Positions 19,735 through 28,151 of a stretch of DNA of 64,000 nt are shown here, piece by piece. The stretch comes from Serinicoccus chungangensis (lineage in GTDB: Bacteria; Actinomycetota; Actinomycetes; Actinomycetales; Dermatophilaceae). The translations under genes were made by a program, and so were the position numbers. The notes under the pieces were generated by a model. The model searched no databases and was not told the DNA's origin. It worked only from the letters and a program-made list of their open reading frames with translations. The stretch spans positions 124,001 to 188,000 of the forward strand of contig NZ_LQBL01000027.1 in assembly GCF_001483745.1 (NCBI RefSeq), read 5' to 3'. Position 1 is the first letter of the stretch; every line of letters begins with the position of its first letter.

Positions 19735-20565
19735 ATGAGCGATGTCCTGGAATTCGCCGGTGTCGGGGTCCGGCGTGGCACGACCGACCTGCTCAGCGGG
19801 GTGGACTGGTCGGTCGAGGAGGGGGAGCGGTGGGTCGTCATCGGGCCCAACGGGGCCGGCAAGACCACGCTGCTCCAGCTCGCCTCCGGCCGCATGCACC
19901 CCACCACCGGTGTCGCCGGGGTCCTGGGTGAGGTGCTGGGGGCCGTCGACGTCTTCGAGCTCCGCCCCCGGATCGGGGTCTCCAGCGCCGCCGTCGCCGA
20001 CCGCATCCCCGACGAGGAGCGGGTCAGCGACGTCGTGGTCACCGCCGCCTACGGGGTGGTCGGCCGCTGGCGCGAGCAGTACGACGAGACCGACGACCAG
20101 CGCGCCGCCGAGCTCCTCGAGGCGCTCGGGGTGGCGCACCTGGCGACCCGCCGGTTCGGCACCCTCTCCGAGGGCGAGCGCAAGCGGGTGCAGATCGCCC
20201 GGGCCCTCATGACCGACCCCGAGCTCATGCTGCTCGACGAGCCGGCCGCAGGCCTCGACCTGCGGGGCCGGGAGGACCTGGTCGGGCGGCTCAGCCTGCT
20301 CGCGGAGGACCTGGACGCCCCGGCGCTGGTGCTGGTCACGCACCACGTCGAGGAGATCCCGCCCGGCTTCACCGACATCCTCATGCTGCGCGAGGGCACG
20401 GTGGTCGCCGCCGGCCCGATCGAGCTCACGCTGACGGCCGAGAACCTCTCGGCGACCTTCGGCATACCGCTCGTCGTCGACCGCCACGGGGACCGCTGGT
20501 CGGCCCGCGCCGCGACCCCGGTGCCGGCGTCGGGGTCGGGGTCGGTGCCCGGCACCACCGCGTGA
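19735..20565 (+). CDS. ABC transporter ATP-binding protein (YlmA/ModF-like)
   Basis: A 276-aa ATPase with Walker A GPNGAGKTT, signature LSEGERKRVQIARAL (a serine-glutamate variant of LSGGE) and Walker B LMLLDEPAAGLDLRG. No permease gene is adjacent, as is usual for this single-ATPase subgroup. The C-terminal tail is Gly/Ser/Ala/Pro rich. Its stop overlaps the GTG start of the TauE gene, so it heads a three-gene coupled operon with TauE and TrmH. Confidence 0.88.
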   Translation: MSDVLEFAGVGVRRGTTDLLSGVDWSVEEGERWVVIGPNGAGKTTLLQLASGRMHPTTGVAGVLGEVLGAVDVFELRPRIGVSSAAVADRIPDEERVSDVVVTAAYGVVGRWREQYDETDDQRAAELLEALGVAHLATRRFGTLSEGERKRVQIARALMTDPELMLLDEPAAGLDLRGREDLVGRLSLLAEDLDAPALVLVTHHVEEIPPGFTDILMLREGTVVAAGPIELTLTAENLSATFGIPLVVDRHGDRWSARAATPVPASGSGSVPGTTA

Positions 20566-21326
20566 GCGTCCTCGAGGTCCTCGCTATCGTCCTGGCCGGG
20601 CTGGCGGCGGGCACCATCAACACGATCGTCGGGTCCGGCACGCTGGTGACCTTCCCGGTGCTGCTGCTCTTCGGGTATGCCCCGGTCTCGGCCAACATCT
20701 CCAACTCCCTGGGTCTGGTGCCCGGAGGCGTCGCGGGGACGTGGGGCTACCGTCACGAGCTGCGCTCGCTGGGCCCGATGCTCTGGCGCCTGGGGCCGGC
20801 GAGCCTGGTGGGCTCGGTCATCGGCGCCCTGCTCCTCCTGGTGCTGCCGGCGGCGGCGTTCGAGACGATCGTGCCCGTCCTCATCCTCGTGGCCCTGCTG
20901 CTCGTCGTGCTCGGGCCGCGGCTGCAGCGCTGGGCCGCCCACCGGCACGCCGACCGCATCACCCCGGGCCGGTGGGTCGCGCTCGTGGTCGGCATCCTGC
21001 TGTCCGGGGTCTACGGCGGCTACTTCGGCGCGGCGCAGGGGGTGCTGCTGCTGGGGATCATGAGCATCCTGCTGCCGCTGGGCCTGCAGCAGATCAACGG
21101 CATCAAGAACGTGCTGGCGACCATCGCCAACCTCGTGGCGGCGCTGGTCTTCCTGGTGGTCGCGCCGGACCTCGTGGACTGGACGGTGGTCCTGCTCATC
21201 GGGATCGGGTCCATCCTTGGGGGGCTCCTCGGGGCCCGGGTGGGCCGACGGCTGCCGCCGGCCGTGCTGCGCGGCGTCATCGTCGTCATCGGCACGGTGG
21301 CGATCGTCAACCTGCTGCTGACATGA
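20562..21326 (+). CDS. TauE/SafE family sulfite/anion exporter
   Basis: A 254-aa inner-membrane protein with about eight helices and the family's two Gly-rich repeats (GLAAGTINTIVGSGTLVTFP in the first half, GGYFGAAQGVLLLG in the second). The family exports sulfite, sulfoacetate or related anions; the substrate here is unknown. It starts at GTG 20562 within the upstream stop and ends in an ATGA overlap with the methyltransferase gene. Confidence 0.9.
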   Translation: MSVLEVLAIVLAGLAAGTINTIVGSGTLVTFPVLLLFGYAPVSANISNSLGLVPGGVAGTWGYRHELRSLGPMLWRLGPASLVGSVIGALLLLVLPAAAFETIVPVLILVALLLVVLGPRLQRWAAHRHADRITPGRWVALVVGILLSGVYGGYFGAAQGVLLLGIMSILLPLGLQQINGIKNVLATIANLVAALVFLVVAPDLVDWTVVLLIGIGSILGGLLGARVGRRLPPAVLRGVIVVIGTVAIVNLLLT

Positions 21327-22162
21327 GCGAGGCTCCCGCAGACCTCCCGTCCGGCGCCGTGTGGGTCGAGGACCCGCGCGATCCCCGGGTGCGCGACTAC
21401 TTCCAGCTCACCGACGTGGCGCTGCGCCGGGTGCTGGAGCCGCAGGAGGGGCTCTACCTCGCCGAGTCCGACAAGGTCATCCGGCGCGCGCTGGCCTCCG
21501 GCCACCGGATGCGCTCGCTGCTCCTCACGCCGCGCTGGGCCACCGAGCTCACCGAGCTCGTCCGTCCGGCGCTGGCGGACGGCATACCGGTGTATGTCGG
21601 GAGCCCGGGCGTCATCGAGGAGATGACCGGCTTCCACCTGCACCGCGGGGCCATCGCGGCCATGCACCGTCCCGCGCTGCCGGGCGTGGCAGAGGTCGTG
21701 GCCGGGGCCCGCAGGGTCGCCGTCCTGGAGGACGTGGTGGACCACACCAACGTGGGGGCCGCCTTCCGCTCGGCCGCGGCCCTGGGCGTGGACGCCGTGC
21801 TGGTGACCCCGCGCTGCGCGGACCCGCTCTACCGCAGGGCGGTGCGCGTCTCCATGGGCACCGTCTTCCAGGTGCCCTGGACGCGGATCGACCCGTGGCC
21901 CGGCGGGGTCGACGTGCTCCGCGAGGAGGGCTTCACCGTGGCCGCGCTGGCCCTCGCCGAGGACGCCGTCGACCTCGACGAGCTGGAGGCCCGGCCGCCG
22001 GAGCGCCTGGCGCTGGTGCTGGGCACCGAGGGCGACGGGCTCTCGCGCCGTACCGTCGAGGCGGCGGACCTCGTCGTGCGGATCCCCATGGGCGGCGGCG
22101 TGGACAGCCTCAACGTCGCGGCCGCCTCGGCGGTGGCGTTCTGGGCGGTCCGGCCGCGCTGA
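21323..22162 (+). CDS. TrmH/SpoU family RNA 2'-O-methyltransferase
   Basis: A 279-aa SPOUT enzyme: N-terminal substrate-binding domain (residues 1-110) and C-terminal knotted SAM domain with VVDHTNVGAAFRSAAALG, LVLGTEGDGLS and PMGGGVDSLNVAAASAVAF. It methylates a ribose in tRNA or rRNA; the target is not deducible. It overlaps TauE by 4 nt. Confidence 0.92.
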   Translation: MSEAPADLPSGAVWVEDPRDPRVRDYFQLTDVALRRVLEPQEGLYLAESDKVIRRALASGHRMRSLLLTPRWATELTELVRPALADGIPVYVGSPGVIEEMTGFHLHRGAIAAMHRPALPGVAEVVAGARRVAVLEDVVDHTNVGAAFRSAAALGVDAVLVTPRCADPLYRRAVRVSMGTVFQVPWTRIDPWPGGVDVLREEGFTVAALALAEDAVDLDELEARPPERLALVLGTEGDGLSRRTVEAADLVVRIPMGGGVDSLNVAAASAVAFWAVRPR

Positions 22163-22233
22163 GGCCGGCCCTCGTGGTCCGGCCGTGGTGGGGGCCGGCC
22201 CTGAGCCGCGCCCGGAGCCACGCCTGGAGCTGG

Positions 22234-22376
22234 GTCGTGTGCAGTCGTGGCCCTCCAGGGGCCACAACCACGCACAGCCGCGAGTCGCCCTGCCGACGAG
22301 GGCCGGGTGCTGGGCATGACTGCCAGGTCGTGCGCAGAAGTGGCCCTCCAGGGGCCACGACCACGCACAGCGGCAA
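22234..22376. repeat. Pair of ~50-nt palindromic intergenic repeats
   Basis: Two near-identical copies (22234-22283 and 22327-22376, 93 nt apart) each read GTCGTG-GCAG..GTGGCCCTCCAGGGGCCAC..CCACGCACAGC. The centre TGGCCCTCCAGGGGCCA can fold as a short hairpin. They lie between the convergent TrmH and BASS genes in a 239-nt gap and may end both transcripts. No coding frame in them is credible. Confidence 0.75.
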
Positions 22377-22401
22377 CGGGCTGTGGCAGAGCCGCGACCG
22401 G

Positions 22402-23370
22402 TCAGCCGTCCTGCCGCGCGTCGCGGCGACGGAACAGCCCGGCCAGGACGGCGCCGGAGAGGTTGTGCCAGACCGAGAACACCGCGCCCGGCAGCGCCGC
22501 CACCGGCGTGAAGAAGGTGGCGGCGAGGCCCGAGGCCAGCCCGGAGTTCTGCATCCCCACCTCGATCGCCATCGTGCGGGCCGACCGCTCGCCGACCCCG
22601 GTGACGCGGCCGACGGCATACCCGATGCTCAGGCCGAGCAGGTTGTGCAGGACCACGGCCGCGGCGACGAGCAGGCCGGCCTCGAGCAGCTGGTCGGCCG
22701 AGAGCGACACCACGAGGGCCACGACGACACAGATGACGAGGACGGAGAACCACGGCATCAGCGGCAGCACCCGCCGCACCACGGCAGGCAGGAGGAGGCG
22801 GACGAGCAGGCCCAGCACGACCGGCACGAGCACGATGACGACGATGGTGCGGGCCATGCCCCAGCCGTCCACGGGCAGCCGCTCGCCGACCAGCCAGAGC
22901 GTCAGCAGGGGCGTGAGCAGCGGGGACAGCAGGGTCGACACCGAGGTCATGGTGACCGACAGGGCCGTGTCGGCGCGGGCGAGGTAGGCCACGACGTTGC
23001 TGGCGGTGCCTCCGGGGACGCAGCCGACGAGGATGACCCCCGCGGCGATCTCGTCCGGGAGCCTCAGCAGGGTGACGACGAGCAGCCCCACGAGGGGCAT
23101 GACGGCGTACTGCGCCGCCACACCGAGCAGGACGGGCAGCGGCCGGCGGACCACCAGGGCGAAGTCCGGGAGCGTCAGGGTCAGCCCCATCCCGAACATG
23201 ATGACCCCGAGCAGCGGCGTGATGAGCCCAGCGCCGCCGGAGACCGGGCCGGCTAAGGCATACCCGATCCCTCCGGCGAGGAGGACGAGGAGGGGGAAGA
23301 GGGTGACCGCACGGTAGGCGCTGCGGTCCTCGGCCCGGCTGTCCGGCGGGTCGCCGGCGACGATGCTCAT
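22402..23370 (-). CDS. Bile acid:sodium symporter (BASS) family transporter
   Basis: A 322-aa membrane protein with nine to ten helices. BASS features are the early IMFGMGLTLTLPDF, the VGCVPGGTASNVVAYLA sodium-site loop and AIEVGMQNSGLASGLA. Family members carry bile acids, pantoate or other organic anions with Na+. It is the third gene of a minus-strand operon after PEBP and YbaK, with a 4-nt gap after the latter. Confidence 0.92.
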   Translation of the reverse strand: MSIVAGDPPDSRAEDRSAYRAVTLFPLLVLLAGGIGYALAGPVSGGAGLITPLLGVIMFGMGLTLTLPDFALVVRRPLPVLLGVAAQYAVMPLVGLLVVTLLRLPDEIAAGVILVGCVPGGTASNVVAYLARADTALSVTMTSVSTLLSPLLTPLLTLWLVGERLPVDGWGMARTIVVIVLVPVVLGLLVRLLLPAVVRRVLPLMPWFSVLVICVVVALVVSLSADQLLEAGLLVAAAVVLHNLLGLSIGYAVGRVTGVGERSARTMAIEVGMQNSGLASGLAATFFTPVAALPGAVFSVWHNLSGAVLAGLFRRRDARQDG

Positions 23371-23374
23371 CAGG

Positions 23375-23923
23375 TCACGTCGGGGGTTCCAGGGCCAGGT
23401 CCTCGACGACCTCGGCACCCGGCAGCCGGGCGGCCAGCGCGCCGGGCAGGCGCAGCTTGCTGCGCCGCAGACCCGAACCGATGACGATGTGCTCGCGCTG
23501 CACGACCCGGGCGTCGACGAGCACCGGCCAGCCGGACGGCACCCCCACGGGGGTGATGCCGCCGTACTCCATCCCGCTGCGCCCGACCGCCTCGTCCATC
23601 GGCATGAACGAGCACTTGCGCACGTCGAGGCGCTTGCGGACGGCCTTGTTGACGTCGGCCCGGGTATGCCCGAGCACCAGCGCGGCGCACACGCGCTCCT
23701 CGCCGGCGCGCGCCCCGGAGATGACGATGCAGTTGGCCATGTCCCGCAGGTCCCATCCCGTGGCCTCCACCAGGACGGCCGTGTCGGCGTGGTCCGGGTC
23801 GATCTCGGTGACCTCGACGGCGGCCACGTCCGCACCGTCCGACGCCATCGCCTCGAGGGCGTGCCGGACCGGCTCGGCGAGCAGGTCGGGACGCTCCAGG
23901 GCCGGGGCCCAGGTCAGGCTCAC
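23375..23923 (-). CDS. YbaK/EbsC family aminoacyl-tRNA deacylase
   Basis: A 182-aa protein of the prolyl-tRNA-editing fold, which hydrolyses mischarged aminoacyl-tRNA. Visible: DMANCIVISG, RADVNKAVRKRL with the conserved Lys, and PVGVPSGWPVLVDARV. GTG 23923 overlaps the PEBP stop (GTGA). Exact tRNA specificity is not deducible. Confidence 0.88.
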   Translation of the reverse strand: MSLTWAPALERPDLLAEPVRHALEAMASDGADVAAVEVTEIDPDHADTAVLVEATGWDLRDMANCIVISGARAGEERVCAALVLGHTRADVNKAVRKRLDVRKCSFMPMDEAVGRSGMEYGGITPVGVPSGWPVLVDARVVQREHIVIGSGLRRSKLRLPGALAARLPGAEVVEDLALEPPT

Positions 23924-24450
23924 AGCTGGTAGGTGCCGGTGATCGAGCCCCGGGCCAGCACGTTGCCCAGCGTCATGAACTGGGCCTTGGCCAGCGAGCT
24001 GGAGGCGTCGAGACCGGTGTCGTCGGTGTCCAGCGCCCAGACGGTGAAGACGTAGCGGTGCGGCACGTCACCCTCGGGCGGGGCGCAGCCGGCCCAGTCG
24101 TGGGTGCCGAAGTCGTTGGCGAGGGTCATGACCCCCTCCCCGAGGTCGTGGCCCTCCTGCCCGGCACCGGTGTCCAGCGAGGTGACGTCGGCGGGGATCC
24201 CCAAGACGGCCCAGTGCGAGAAGCCGCCCACGACCGGGGCGTCCGGGTCGTGGCAGACGAGCAGATAGGACCGGGTGCCCTCCGGCGCCCCGGACCAGGA
24301 CAGCTGCGGCGAGGTGTTGCCCTGGGCGTAGCCCGCGGACTCCGGCAACGGGGACCCGTCGGTGAAGTCCGTGCTGGTCACCTGCAGCTTGGCCGGCGCG
24401 GCCGGGAGGGTGTCGACGGGGTGGGGGGCAAGGGTGCGCTCCAGACTCAT
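23920..24450 (-). CDS. YbhB/YbcL family (PEBP-like) protein
   Basis: A 176-aa phosphatidylethanolamine-binding-protein fold with NTSPQLSWSGAPEGTRSY, the DPDAP motif (HDPDAPVVGGFSHW) and HRYVFTVWALD. No signal peptide, so cytosolic. The biochemical role of bacterial members is unclear. ATG 24450 is leaderless by its upstream TAGGTT. First gene of the operon with YbaK and the BASS symporter. Confidence 0.92.
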   Translation of the reverse strand: MSLERTLAPHPVDTLPAAPAKLQVTSTDFTDGSPLPESAGYAQGNTSPQLSWSGAPEGTRSYLLVCHDPDAPVVGGFSHWAVLGIPADVTSLDTGAGQEGHDLGEGVMTLANDFGTHDWAGCAPPEGDVPHRYVFTVWALDTDDTGLDASSSLAKAQFMTLGNVLARGSITGTYQL

Positions 24451-24457
24451 GCCCCCG

Positions 24458-24463
24458 AACCTA
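24458..24463 (-). promoter_or_regulatory. Leaderless -10 hexamer of the PEBP-YbaK-BASS operon
   Basis: TAGGTT on the minus strand, 7 nt before ATG 24450. Confidence 0.6.
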
Positions 24464-24528
24464 ACGCGCTCACCGTGGGGTCGCACGTGGTGGTCGGGGT
24501 GTCGGGGGTGCGTGGCACAGTGGGCGCC

Positions 24529-25983
24529 ATGGCGAGCGAGGGACGTCGGTGCATCATGCACCTCGACCTCGACGCCTTCTTCGCCGCGGTCGAGCAGCGC
24601 GACAAGCCCTCGCTGCGGGGCCGCCCGGTCATCGTCGGAGGTCTCGGCGGCCGGGGCGTGGTGTCCACGGCGTCCTACGAGGCGCGCCGGTTCGGTGCGC
24701 GCTCCGCGATGCCCACCATCGAGGCCCGGCGCCGCTGCCCGCCCGGGACGGCCTTCCTCTCCGGGCGCTTCGCGGCGTACCGCGCGTCGTCGGCGGTCGT
24801 CATGGGCATCCTGCGCGAGCGCTCGACCCTCGTCGAGCAGGTGTCGGTGGACGAGGCGTATGTCGACCTCACGCCGCCCGAGGGCCCGCTCGGCTGGGAC
24901 GACGCCGACCTCGAGCGGTGGTGCCGGGACCTGCTCGCCGAGATCACCGAGGCGACGGGTGGCCTGACCGCGTCGGTCGGGCTGGCGCCGAGCAAGATGA
25001 TGGCCAAGCTGGCCAGCGAGATGGACAAGCCGGCCGGGGTGACCGTGGTGCGGCCGGGGGAGGAGCTCGAGGTGCTGCACGCCCTGTCGGTGCGCGCGAT
25101 CCCGGGCATCGGTCCCGCGACCGGGGCACGGTTGCACGGCTTCGGCGTCGACACCGTCGCCGACCTCGCGCGGATGTCCGAGCCGGACCTGGTCTCGATC
25201 TTCGGCACCGCCCAGGGCGGGGCCCTGCACCGGCTCTCCCGGGCCGAGGACGACCGCCCGGTCGTCGTCGAGCGGGAGGCGAAGTCGATCTCCCACGAGG
25301 AGACCTTCGAGACCGACGTGGTGGACCGGGGCCACCTGGAGTCCGAGCTGGGGCGCATGGCGCAGGGGCTCGCCCGCAGGCTGGAGAGCGCCGGCGTCTT
25401 CGCGCGGACGATCACCGTCAAGGCGCGCCAGCACGACTTCACCACCCAGACGCGGTCGGGGACGCTGCCCTTCGCCACCGGCGACGCGGGGATCATCCTG
25501 CGCGAGGGGCGCCGGCTCCTCGGGTCGGTCGACGTCACGAGCGGGCTGCGACTGCTCGGGCTCGGCGTGGCCGGCCTCACCGCGCACGCGCAGGAGGAGC
25601 TGCTGCTCGAGACCGCCTATCCCGCGGCGGGACGGGTGGAGCTGCCCGATGCCGTCGGGGGTGCGGGCCTCGACGAGGTGGCCGGTGCGGACGGCGAGGA
25701 CCTACGGCCCGACGACCCGGGGGAGGAGACGGGGCCGACGACGGCGGCGCAGGACCGACCGCTCGCCGGTCGTCCTCCGCCGGGGTGGCGCACCGGGCAG
25801 GACGTGCGCCACGACGAACACGGCGCCGGCTGGGTGTGGGGGAGCGGGCGGGGTGTGGTGACGGTGCGTTTCGAGGGCCCCCGCACCGCCCCGGGGCCGG
25901 TCCGGACCTTCGCCGAGGACGACCCGGCACTGCACCAGGCGGACCCCCCGGAGTGGCGGGACGGCCCGTCCGGGGAGGTCTGA
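24529..25983 (+). CDS. dinB: DNA polymerase IV with C-terminal Tudor-like tail
   Basis: A 484-aa Y-family translesion polymerase. The palm has LDLDAFFAAVEQRD and the metal-binding SVDEAYVDL; a helix-hairpin-helix region (IPGIGPATGARL) and little-finger domain follow. After residue about 375 comes an acidic linker and, at about 418-465, a GxDVRHxEHGxGWVxG segment resembling the Tudor/KOW fold at the end of PcrA/UvrD helicases. No LexA-type operator was found upstream by eye; a weak CACAGT hexamer lies 7 nt before ATG 24529. Confidence 0.93.
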   Translation: MASEGRRCIMHLDLDAFFAAVEQRDKPSLRGRPVIVGGLGGRGVVSTASYEARRFGARSAMPTIEARRRCPPGTAFLSGRFAAYRASSAVVMGILRERSTLVEQVSVDEAYVDLTPPEGPLGWDDADLERWCRDLLAEITEATGGLTASVGLAPSKMMAKLASEMDKPAGVTVVRPGEELEVLHALSVRAIPGIGPATGARLHGFGVDTVADLARMSEPDLVSIFGTAQGGALHRLSRAEDDRPVVVEREAKSISHEETFETDVVDRGHLESELGRMAQGLARRLESAGVFARTITVKARQHDFTTQTRSGTLPFATGDAGIILREGRRLLGSVDVTSGLRLLGLGVAGLTAHAQEELLLETAYPAAGRVELPDAVGGAGLDEVAGADGEDLRPDDPGEETGPTTAAQDRPLAGRPPPGWRTGQDVRHDEHGAGWVWGSGRGVVTVRFEGPRTAPGPVRTFAEDDPALHQADPPEWRDGPSGEV

Positions 25984-26122
25984 CGGCGACCTGCCGTGGG
26001 GGGATGACCCGTGGTGGGGGCCAGGCCGGCGCCGTCGCGCCGGACTGGCGAGAGGCACCCTCGGAGCGTGCTAGCCTTGACGGTCGTTGCGCACTTCCCA
26101 CAGGTGCCGCGACGACACTCGT

Positions 26123-26209
26123 GTCCGGGTGGCGGAATGGCAGACGCGCTAGCTTGAGGTGCTAGTGCCCTTAACGGGCGTGGGGGTTCAAGTCCCCCTC
26201 CGGACACCA
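26123..26209 (+). tRNA. tRNA-Leu(GAG)
   Basis: An 87-nt tRNA including encoded CCA. Acceptor GTCCGGG pairs with TCCGGAC (last pair G-U); D arm GCGGAATGGCAGACGC; anticodon stem CTAGC/GCTAG with loop TTGAGGT, so the anticodon is GAG at 26156-26158; long class II variable arm (GCCC TTAAC GGGC); T arm GGGGGTTCAAGTCCCCC. It reads CUC and CUU leucine codons. Confidence 0.97.
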
Positions 26210-26233
26210 TGGTCCTGGACCAGGACCTGCAGG

Positions 26234-26260
26234 CAGCCCCGGGCCCTCGGCCCGGGGCTG
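26234..26260 (+). terminator. GC-rich hairpin after tRNA-Leu
   Basis: CAGCCCCGGGCC-CTC-GGCCCGGGGCTG, a perfect 12-bp stem 24 nt after the tRNA. No U-tract follows, as is common for actinobacterial terminators. The rest of the gap to 26384 shows nothing clear. Confidence 0.65.
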
Positions 26261-26383
26261 TCGGCGTCCGAGGGTGGGCTGCCCGTCCGCCGGCGGACCC
26301 CGGCGCGCGGGGGCCGCGGCGGTGGGGCAGGCTGAGACGGTCGCCGCCGGCGCACACCGTCCCCCGACCCGCCCGGAGGCCCG

Positions 26384-28078
26384 ATGAGGACAGCAGACCT
26401 ACGTGCCCGCTACTGGCGCATCGTCCTCTTCTTCGGGCGGGTGACGCTGGGCGTCATCTGGTGGGAGATCGTGCTGCGTCGTGCAGGTCTGGGCCGGCTC
26501 ACCGATCGCACCCGGACCGAGCGGGCACGACGCACGGCTGCGCGGTTCCGGGCCCTGGCCGTGTCCATGGGTGGCCTGATGATCAAGGTCGGCCAGTTCC
26601 TCTCGGCGAGGCTGGACGTGCTTCCCCCCGAGGTGACCCAGGAGCTGGCGGGGCTGCAGGACGAGGTCCCTGCCGAGGACGTGGCCGTCATCCGGGCCGC
26701 GGCCGCGGCCGAGCTCAACCGTCCGGTGGACGAGCGCTTCGCGTGGTTCGAGGAGACACCGCTGGCTGCGGCCTCGCTGGGGCAGGTGCACCGCGCCCGG
26801 CTGCGGGCGGCCGAGGCACAGGAGCTGGGTTTCGAGGACGTCGTGGTGAAGGTGCAGCGCCCGCACATCCAGCAGGTCATCGAGGTCGACCTGGCGGCGC
26901 TGCGCCGCGTCGGTGGCTGGATGGAGCGCTACCGGCCCATCCGGCAGCGGGCCGACGTGCGGGCGTTGGTCGAGGAGTTCGCCACCACCACCCTGCAGGA
27001 GGTCGACTACGTCGCCGAGGCGGTCAACGCGGAGACCTTCGCCGACAACTTCGCCTCCGACCCGAGGGTGGGCGTGCCCGTCGTGGTGTGGGAGCTCAGC
27101 AGCCGCCGGGTGCTCACCCTGGAGGACGTCTCGGCCATCAAGCTGGCGGACACCGCCGCGATCTCCGCCGCGGGGATCGACGGTGGCGAGGTGGCCCAGG
27201 TGCTGGCGCAGACCTTCCTGCAGCAGATCTTCACCGACGCCTTCTTCCATGCCGACCCCCACCCCGGCAACCTCTTCGTCACGCCACGTCGCGGCACCGC
27301 GCCCGGCGCGCCGGACACCCCCGACTGGACCCTGACGTTCATCGACTTCGGCATGGTCGGTCACATCCCCGACGAGCTGCGCGCGGGACTGCGCGAGCTC
27401 CTCGTCGCGGTGGGCCTGCGGGACGCGACCCGCTTCGTCGGGGGGCTGACCCGGCTGGACCTGCTGCTCCCCGGGGCCGACCTCTCCCTCGTCGAGTCCG
27501 CCGCCGAGCAGGTGTTCGAGCGCTTCGGCGGCCTCCGGATCGACGAGCTCCAGCAGATCCCGCCCGAGGACCTGGTGCGCTTCGGCCTGCAGTTCCGGGA
27601 GCTGCTGCGCGAGCTGCCGTTCCAGGTCCCGGAGAACCTGCTGCTGCTGGGCAGGTCGATGGGCATCCTGTCCGGCATCTGCACCGCCCTGGACCCCGAG
27701 TTCGACGCCTGGGGCACCATCACCCCCTACGCGCGTCAGCTGCTGGAGGAGGAACGGCAGGGGCTGCCCCGGACCGTGGTCGAGGAGGCCCTGGCCCTGG
27801 GCCGGCTCGCGCTGGTGCTCCCGGGCCGGGCGGACCGGGTCCTGACCCAGGCCGAGCGCGGGGAGCTGGCGGTCCGGACCCCGGCCCTGACCGCGCAGGT
27901 GGCCCGCGTGGAACGGTCGGTGTCGCGGCTGACGATGGTGCTGGTCTTCACCGCACTGCTACTCGCCGGGGCCGTCCTGCACTCCTCGGACGAGGTGCTC
28001 GGCCGGCTCCTCATGGCGGCCTCCCTCGTGCCCCTCGCCTGGTCGTTCGTCAGCGGCATACGTCAGGGGCTGTCGTGA
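26384..28078 (+). CDS. ABC1/UbiB-family atypical kinase-like protein
   Basis: A 564-aa member of the UbiB/AarF/COQ8 family. It has the KxGQ motif (IKVGQFLSARLDVLPPE), A-rich loop AAASLGQVHRA replacing a kinase P-loop, VVVKVQRP with the ATP lysine, FHADPHPGNLF and the metal Asp in IDFGMVGH. Two hydrophobic helices near the C-terminus (about 515-535 and 540-558) anchor it in the membrane. The family supports quinone/lipid metabolism; the actinobacterial role is not established. Confidence 0.9.
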   Translation: MRTADLRARYWRIVLFFGRVTLGVIWWEIVLRRAGLGRLTDRTRTERARRTAARFRALAVSMGGLMIKVGQFLSARLDVLPPEVTQELAGLQDEVPAEDVAVIRAAAAAELNRPVDERFAWFEETPLAAASLGQVHRARLRAAEAQELGFEDVVVKVQRPHIQQVIEVDLAALRRVGGWMERYRPIRQRADVRALVEEFATTTLQEVDYVAEAVNAETFADNFASDPRVGVPVVVWELSSRRVLTLEDVSAIKLADTAAISAAGIDGGEVAQVLAQTFLQQIFTDAFFHADPHPGNLFVTPRRGTAPGAPDTPDWTLTFIDFGMVGHIPDELRAGLRELLVAVGLRDATRFVGGLTRLDLLLPGADLSLVESAAEQVFERFGGLRIDELQQIPPEDLVRFGLQFRELLRELPFQVPENLLLLGRSMGILSGICTALDPEFDAWGTITPYARQLLEEERQGLPRTVVEEALALGRLALVLPGRADRVLTQAERGELAVRTPALTAQVARVERSVSRLTMVLVFTALLLAGAVLHSSDEVLGRLLMAASLVPLAWSFVSGIRQGLS

Positions 28079-28089
28079 CCCGGCGCTCC

Positions 28090-28126
28090 CCGGGCCCGAT
28101 GCGTCGCTCGACGACGTCCGGGCCCG
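28090..28126. terminator. Bidirectional hairpin between convergent genes
   Basis: CCGGGCCCGA and TCCGGGCCCGG arms, extended by GCGTCG/CGACG with a small bulge, between the UbiB-like gene stop and the esterase stop. Confidence 0.6.
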
Positions 28127-28151
28127 GCCCCCTCCCTGCTCCGGAGGTGGC

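Noticed and set aside
22110-22400. Repeated peptide frame (LCVVVAPGGP) on the minus strand through the palindromic repeats
   Set aside because: The repeat of the peptide merely reflects the DNA repeat; there is no start with ribosome site or leaderless hexamer and no homology.
24058-24528. Earlier start for DNA polymerase IV (frame open from 24058)
   Set aside because: The upstream part is antisense to the PEBP gene; the family starts close to HLDLDAFFAAVE.
26123-26383. Integration site at tRNA-Leu
   Set aside because: No integrase gene and no duplicated tRNA 3' segment was seen downstream; the flanking genes are ordinary chromosomal ones.
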